From NCBI GenBank assembly GCA_004298605.1, contig SCPW01000142.1:1-8474 (forward strand): a DNA stretch of 8,474 nucleotides. Reading direction: 5' to 3'. Source of the stretch: Gallionella sp. GTDB lineage: Bacteria > Pseudomonadota > Gammaproteobacteria > Burkholderiales > Gallionellaceae. This document shows positions 5,396-8,474 of this stretch, piece by piece. The notes under the pieces were generated by a model. That model was not told the DNA's origin. It did not search any database and was given only the letters and a program-made list of their open reading frames with translations. Each line of letters starts with the position of its first letter. The first letter of the stretch is position 1. Both the position numbers and the translations under genes were made by a program.

Positions 5396-6511
5396 ATGAG
5401 CCGCTTTATCCAACTGCACCTGCTGACCTCCTACCCACCCGCCAATTTGAACCGCGACGACCTGGGACGTCCGAAAACCGCCGAAATGGGCGGTGCCAAA
5501 CGGCTGCGAATTTCTTCGCAAAGCCTTAAGCGCGCCTGGCGCACTTCGGAGGTCATGGAAAATGCCCTGAAAGGCCATCAGGGCGTGCGCACTAAACTGA
5601 TGGGCGTCGAAGTCTACAAAGCCTTGCGCGCCAAAGGCATCAAGGAAAACCAGGCCAAAGACTGGGCGCGCAAAGTCGCGGCGGCTTTCGGCAAGCTGGA
5701 AGACGACAAAACCACCGAGGAAATCGGGGTGGAAGAAGTGATCCTGGCGGATGGCAGCCGCGTTTCCAAAGCCCTGGCTAAAACCTTGTCCATCAAGCAA
5801 CTGGCCCACATCAGCCCGGAAGAGCGTCAGGCTATCGATGCCTTGATCGCCACGCTGATCGAACGCGGCAGCGAACCCACCGACGAAGACTTGCGGCTGT
5901 TGCGTGAAAAACACAGCGCCGCCGACATCGCCCTGTTTGGCCGCATGCTGGCGGACAGCCCGCGCTACAACATGGAAGCCGCCGCCCAGGTGGCCCACGC
6001 CATCAGCGTGCATAAAGTGGCCATCGAAGATGATTTTTTTACCGCCGTGGACGATCTCAACCAGGGCAAAGACGACGTCGGCGCAGGCCACATGGGAGAA
6101 ACCGAATTTGCGGCGGGATTGTTTTATCTCTACCTGTGCATCAATAAAGAGCTACTGATCGAAAATCTCAATGGCGATAAAGCACTTGCCGACCAGGCGC
6201 TCGCCGCGCTGGTGGAAGCCGCCGCCACCGTCGCCCCCACCGGTAAACAGAACAGCTTCGCCTCGCGCGCCAGAGCTTCCTTTATGCTGGCGGAGCGCGG
6301 CAGCCAGCAGCCGCGCTCCCTGTCGGTGGCGTTTCTCAATCCGGTCAGCGGCTACAAAAACGGCATGTTGGCCGACGCCATCCAGGCATTGCTGGAAACG
6401 CGCAACAACATGGACCAGGTCTACGGCGACTGCGCCGATGCCTGCTTGGCGATGGACGCCGTCAAACCCGAAGGCAGCCTGCAAGCCATGCTCGACTTCG
6501 TGCGGGAGTGA
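5396..6511 (+). CDS. casC: Cascade backbone subunit Cas7e (Cse4/CasC)
   Basis: Six copies of Cas7e form the filament along the crRNA spacer and flip out every sixth base, which matters for the guide match described at 2976-3010. The protein has 371 residues, normal for the family. The N-terminal signature LNRDDLGRPKTA...GG.KRLRISSQSLKRAWR (residues 18-49) is the most diagnostic part of Cas7e. Later segments FYLYLCINKELL and PTGKQNSFASRARASF with LSVAFLNPV are also typical. ATG 5396 has GGAG (5384-5387) 8 nt upstream and is 3 nt after the casB stop. cas5e begins 3 nt after the TGA. Confidence 0.97.
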   Translation: MSRFIQLHLLTSYPPANLNRDDLGRPKTAEMGGAKRLRISSQSLKRAWRTSEVMENALKGHQGVRTKLMGVEVYKALRAKGIKENQAKDWARKVAAAFGKLEDDKTTEEIGVEEVILADGSRVSKALAKTLSIKQLAHISPEERQAIDALIATLIERGSEPTDEDLRLLREKHSAADIALFGRMLADSPRYNMEAAAQVAHAISVHKVAIEDDFFTAVDDLNQGKDDVGAGHMGETEFAAGLFYLYLCINKELLIENLNGDKALADQALAALVEAAATVAPTGKQNSFASRARASFMLAERGSQQPRSLSVAFLNPVSGYKNGMLADAIQALLETRNNMDQVYGDCADACLAMDAVKPEGSLQAMLDFVRE

Positions 6512-6514
6512 GCC

Positions 6515-7261
6515 ATGCCGCAATTTCTGCTATTTCGGCTGTATGGCCCCATGGCGGCGTGGGGCGACATCGCGGTGGGCGAACAACGTCCGACCACGCC
6601 GCATCCGTCCAAGTCGGCCATATTGGGTTTGATCGCGGCGGCGCTCGGCATCCGGCGGCACGAAGATGCCAGATTGCAAACCCTTGCTGAAAGCTATGGT
6701 TATGCCGTGCGCGTCGACGCGGGCGGCGTGTTGCTGCGCGACTATCACACCACGCAAATTCCCGAATCGACCAGCCGCCTGAAACACCTCCACACGCGCC
6801 GCGACGAAACGCGTGATCGGGGCAATCAGTACACCGTGCTGTCCAGCCGCGACTATCGCATTGATGCGCTGTTTACCGTTTGTCTGGCTAAACAAGACGG
6901 CGCACCCTACCCACTGGAAGAACTGGCGGACCACCTGCGCCTGCCGCGCCTGCCGCTCTATCTCGGACGCAAATCCTGTCCCCTGGCATTGCCGTTGTTG
7001 CCCAGCTGCATCGCGGCGGACAACTTTGAAACGGCATTGCAGCGCTACGATGCCGGGGGCAGCGCAGCCCAGCAAGAGCAGTTCCAGCAAATCCGGCGCG
7101 CGTTGGGCGCTGAGCATGCCACCCCCGATTATTATTGGGAAACGGGCATGACGGACACGCTTCCGCTGCACACCACGCCGCGCCAGGACGTACCGCTGAA
7201 TCGGCGTCGCTGGCAATTCGGTAAGCGCAACGAACACTACCGGCGCGGAGAGGCATCATGA
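6515..7261 (+). CDS. casD: Cascade subunit Cas5e (CasD)
   Basis: Cas5e caps the 5' end of the crRNA and holds its 8-nt handle, next to Cas8e. The protein has 248 residues. Signatures: LYGPMAAWGD (residues 9-18), then R..TT.HPSKSAILGLIAAALGI (about 25-46), the classic Cas5e opening. A mid-region SSRDYRIDALFTV and PLYLGRKSCPL match the conserved second half of the fold. GGGAG (6504-6508) lies 6 nt before the ATG. The stop overlaps the cas6e start by 4 nt (ATGA), pointing to coupled translation. Confidence 0.96.
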   Translation: MPQFLLFRLYGPMAAWGDIAVGEQRPTTPHPSKSAILGLIAAALGIRRHEDARLQTLAESYGYAVRVDAGGVLLRDYHTTQIPESTSRLKHLHTRRDETRDRGNQYTVLSSRDYRIDALFTVCLAKQDGAPYPLEELADHLRLPRLPLYLGRKSCPLALPLLPSCIAADNFETALQRYDAGGSAAQQEQFQQIRRALGAEHATPDYYWETGMTDTLPLHTTPRQDVPLNRRRWQFGKRNEHYRRGEAS

Positions 7262-7935
7262 GCTATTTCAGCCGCATCCGTTTAAAACCCGGTCTCGATC
7301 TGGCGCAACTGGTCAGGTTGCTGCCGACGAATGCCTATGCCGAACACAAGCTGGTCTGGCAATGGTTCGGCGAAGAACAGGCAAGCCGCGATTTCTTGTT
7401 TCGCCGCGAACAACAAGGCCACTGGCCTTTTTTCTACGTATTGTCGCAACGCGAACCGGTCGCACCGCCTCACCTGTGGGAAGTCGAAAGCCGGCCATAC
7501 CAACCCCGGCTTGCAGACGGTGAACGGCTGGCGTTCATGCTGCGCGCCAATCCGGTGCGCGTGCGCAAAATCAGCGACGACCGCGCCGTCAAAACCCGCC
7601 GCCGCGACGACGTAGTGGCGGACCTTAAAAAACGCCGCTATGCCGACCGCGCGCAACGTCCGCCGATGGCGGTCATCGTGCGGGAGGGCGGAGAACAATG
7701 GCTGGCGGAGCGCGCGGAAAACGGCGGCTTCGAGCTTGAATCGCTGAACGTGGAAGGCTATCACCAGCAACGCTTATACAAACGCGGTGCGGAACAGCCG
7801 ATTTACTTGAGCACGGTGGAATTCAGCGGCATTTTACGGGTTGCCGACGCCGGGAAATTCATCAAGAGGTTGCATCAAGGCATCGGCCCCGCCAAAGCTT
7901 TCGGCTGCGGCTTGCTGCTGGTGCGGCGGGTATAG
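7258..7935 (+). CDS. casE: crRNA endoribonuclease Cas6e (Cse3/CasE)
   Basis: Cas6e cuts the precursor CRISPR RNA below each repeat hairpin and stays bound to the 3' stem-loop in Cascade. The protein has 225 residues. AYAEHKLVWQWFG (residues 26-38) is the active-site helix: H30 is the likely catalytic histidine and Y27 the likely partner tyrosine. The C-terminal glycine-rich loop GIGPAKAFGCGLLLVRRV (208-225) is the hallmark of Cas6-family RNA binding. The protein looks intact, so it could process both normal repeats and the degenerate hairpins at 2860-2949. It overlaps cas5e by 4 nt. cas1 does not follow, as it usually does in I-E loci. Confidence 0.96.
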   Translation: MSYFSRIRLKPGLDLAQLVRLLPTNAYAEHKLVWQWFGEEQASRDFLFRREQQGHWPFFYVLSQREPVAPPHLWEVESRPYQPRLADGERLAFMLRANPVRVRKISDDRAVKTRRRDDVVADLKKRRYADRAQRPPMAVIVREGGEQWLAERAENGGFELESLNVEGYHQQRLYKRGAEQPIYLSTVEFSGILRVADAGKFIKRLHQGIGPAKAFGCGLLLVRRV

Positions 7936-7951
7936 TGGGGCCACGTGGACG

Positions 7952-8257
7952 CTGCTCGAGCTTCGGGATCACATCGAAGACGCTAACCTGGTTTGGCGCA
8001 AGCATGCACTGGAACGGATGCTGGAAAGGAACATCACGCGAGCCGAAGTCAAGCGGGTGCTACGGTTCGGGGATATTATCGAATACTATGCGCATGACCA
8101 GCCTTTTCCCAGCGCCTTGCTTTGCATCACCGAAGGGAGACCGCTCCATGTCGTGGCCGCACTGGATGTGGTGAATAAGTTGGTTCATATCATTACCGTA
8201 TATAGGCCCGATATAACACACTTTGCCCCGGATTTTAAAACAAGGATCAAAAGATGA
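7952..8257 (+). CDS. DUF4258 protein, probable toxin-like partner; start uncertain
   Basis: The conserved part (HALERMLERNITRAEVKRVL, then DIIEYY, PFPSALLC, GRPLHVVAALD, IITVYRPD...FAPDFKTR) is a clear DUF4258 pattern, a small fold often predicted to be RelE-like and commonly next to a YgiT-type zinc-finger gene. The length of about 100 residues is normal. The start is a problem: homology begins near LLELRDHIED (from 7952), where only a CTG is available. The nearest in-frame ATG upstream is 7841, inside cas6e, and would add 37 residues unlike the family. The next ATG (8018) would remove part of the domain. Either a CTG start is used, coupled to the cas6e stop 16 nt before, or the original start was lost at the junction. 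The stop overlaps the next gene by 4 nt. Confidence 0.75.
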   Translation: MLELRDHIEDANLVWRKHALERMLERNITRAEVKRVLRFGDIIEYYAHDQPFPSALLCITEGRPLHVVAALDVVNKLVHIITVYRPDITHFAPDFKTRIKR

Positions 8258-8474
8258 ACCCAATAACATCATGCCCACTGTGCGGCGGGAATAAATCCTT
8301 CGGAACAACCACGTTCACGGTCGATCTGGGCTTTGGCGTCGTTGTGGTGCGCCATGTACCGGCGCAATTGTGCGAACTGTGCGGCGAAGACTGGATAGCA
8401 GACAATGTTGCGGCGCAACTGGAAGCTATCGTGGAACAAGCGCGGATCAGCCATGCCATTGTCGAAGTGGCGGA
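8254..8474 (+). CDS. YgiT-type (MqsA N-terminal-like) zinc-finger protein, 3' end cut by window
   Basis: ATG 8254 overlaps the stop of the DUF4258 gene (ATGA) and has AAGGA (8241-8245) 8 nt upstream. The 73 visible residues begin MNPITSCPLCGG and continue with VPAQLCELCGEDWI: two CxxC pairs that form the zinc site of YgiT/MqsA-type antitoxins. A helix follows (NVAAQLEAIVEQARISHAIVEVA). Family members of this short type are about 75-80 residues, so only a few residues should be missing. Next to a DUF4258 protein it is most likely the antitoxin-like partner. Both probably lie on the Cascade transcript, since no promoter is evident between cas6e and this gene. Confidence 0.85.
   Translation, partial: MNPITSCPLCGGNKSFGTTTFTVDLGFGVVVVRHVPAQLCELCGEDWIADNVAAQLEAIVEQARISHAIVEVA

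Noticed and set aside
5060..6091. Long minus-strand open frame of about 343 codons
   Set aside because: It lies antisense to cse2 and cas7e, whose protein families are clear. Long antisense frames are expected in GC-rich genes, and the translation shows no recognisable domain.

Overview
This window holds most of a type I-E CRISPR-Cas interference locus, all genes on the + strand. From left to right it carries the 3' part of cas3 (5' end outside the window), a short island of toxin-antitoxin genes and remnants, a regulatory intergenic region, a small coiled-coil gene, the complete Cascade operon cas8e-cse2-cas7e-cas5e-cas6e, and then a DUF4258 / YgiT-type zinc-finger pair cut by the right edge. 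The GC-rich sequence, the gene order and the family signatures suggest a proteobacterium, probably gamma or beta. I cannot name the species. cas1, cas2 and a normal CRISPR array are not in the window.

Left part (3-2066): the superfamily 2 helicase and C-terminal domain of Cas3; the HD nuclease domain must lie upstream. Middle (2132-2853): a frameshifted Phd/YefM-type antitoxin, an internally deleted RelE/ParE-type toxin, and an intact but orphan BrnA-type antitoxin. Right part (3260-7935): the five Cascade genes are tightly packed, with 3-12 nt gaps or a 4-nt overlap and good ribosome binding sites, so they form one operon. After cas6e, where cas1 would be expected, come a DUF4258 protein and a YgiT-type zinc-finger protein, probably a toxin-antitoxin-like pair read through from the Cascade transcript.

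The most interesting part is the roughly 190-nt gap 2854-3047. On the minus strand it contains two degenerate type I-E repeats (2949-2921 and 2888-2860) separated by exactly 32 nt, the canonical I-E spacer length. The first ends in a near-perfect Cas6e handle (ATGAACCT). The second keeps the 6-bp stem and 4-nt loop of an I-E repeat through compensating base changes. Cas6e processing would give a 61-nt crRNA-like RNA. Its 32-nt guide partly matches (16 of the first 21 positions, with all of positions 1-5) a site about 55 bp away that has a canonical AAG PAM and lies over the likely promoter of the small gene plus the Cascade operon. This is the architecture of a Cas-regulating guide (CreR/CreA type): Cascade loaded with this RNA would bind without full matching and repress its own promoter. 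If repression fails, expression of the operon, and possibly of the small 63-aa protein, would rise.

Overall the window reads as an I-E effector locus with its own RNA-guided autorepression circuit, flanked on both sides by toxin-antitoxin genes or their remains.
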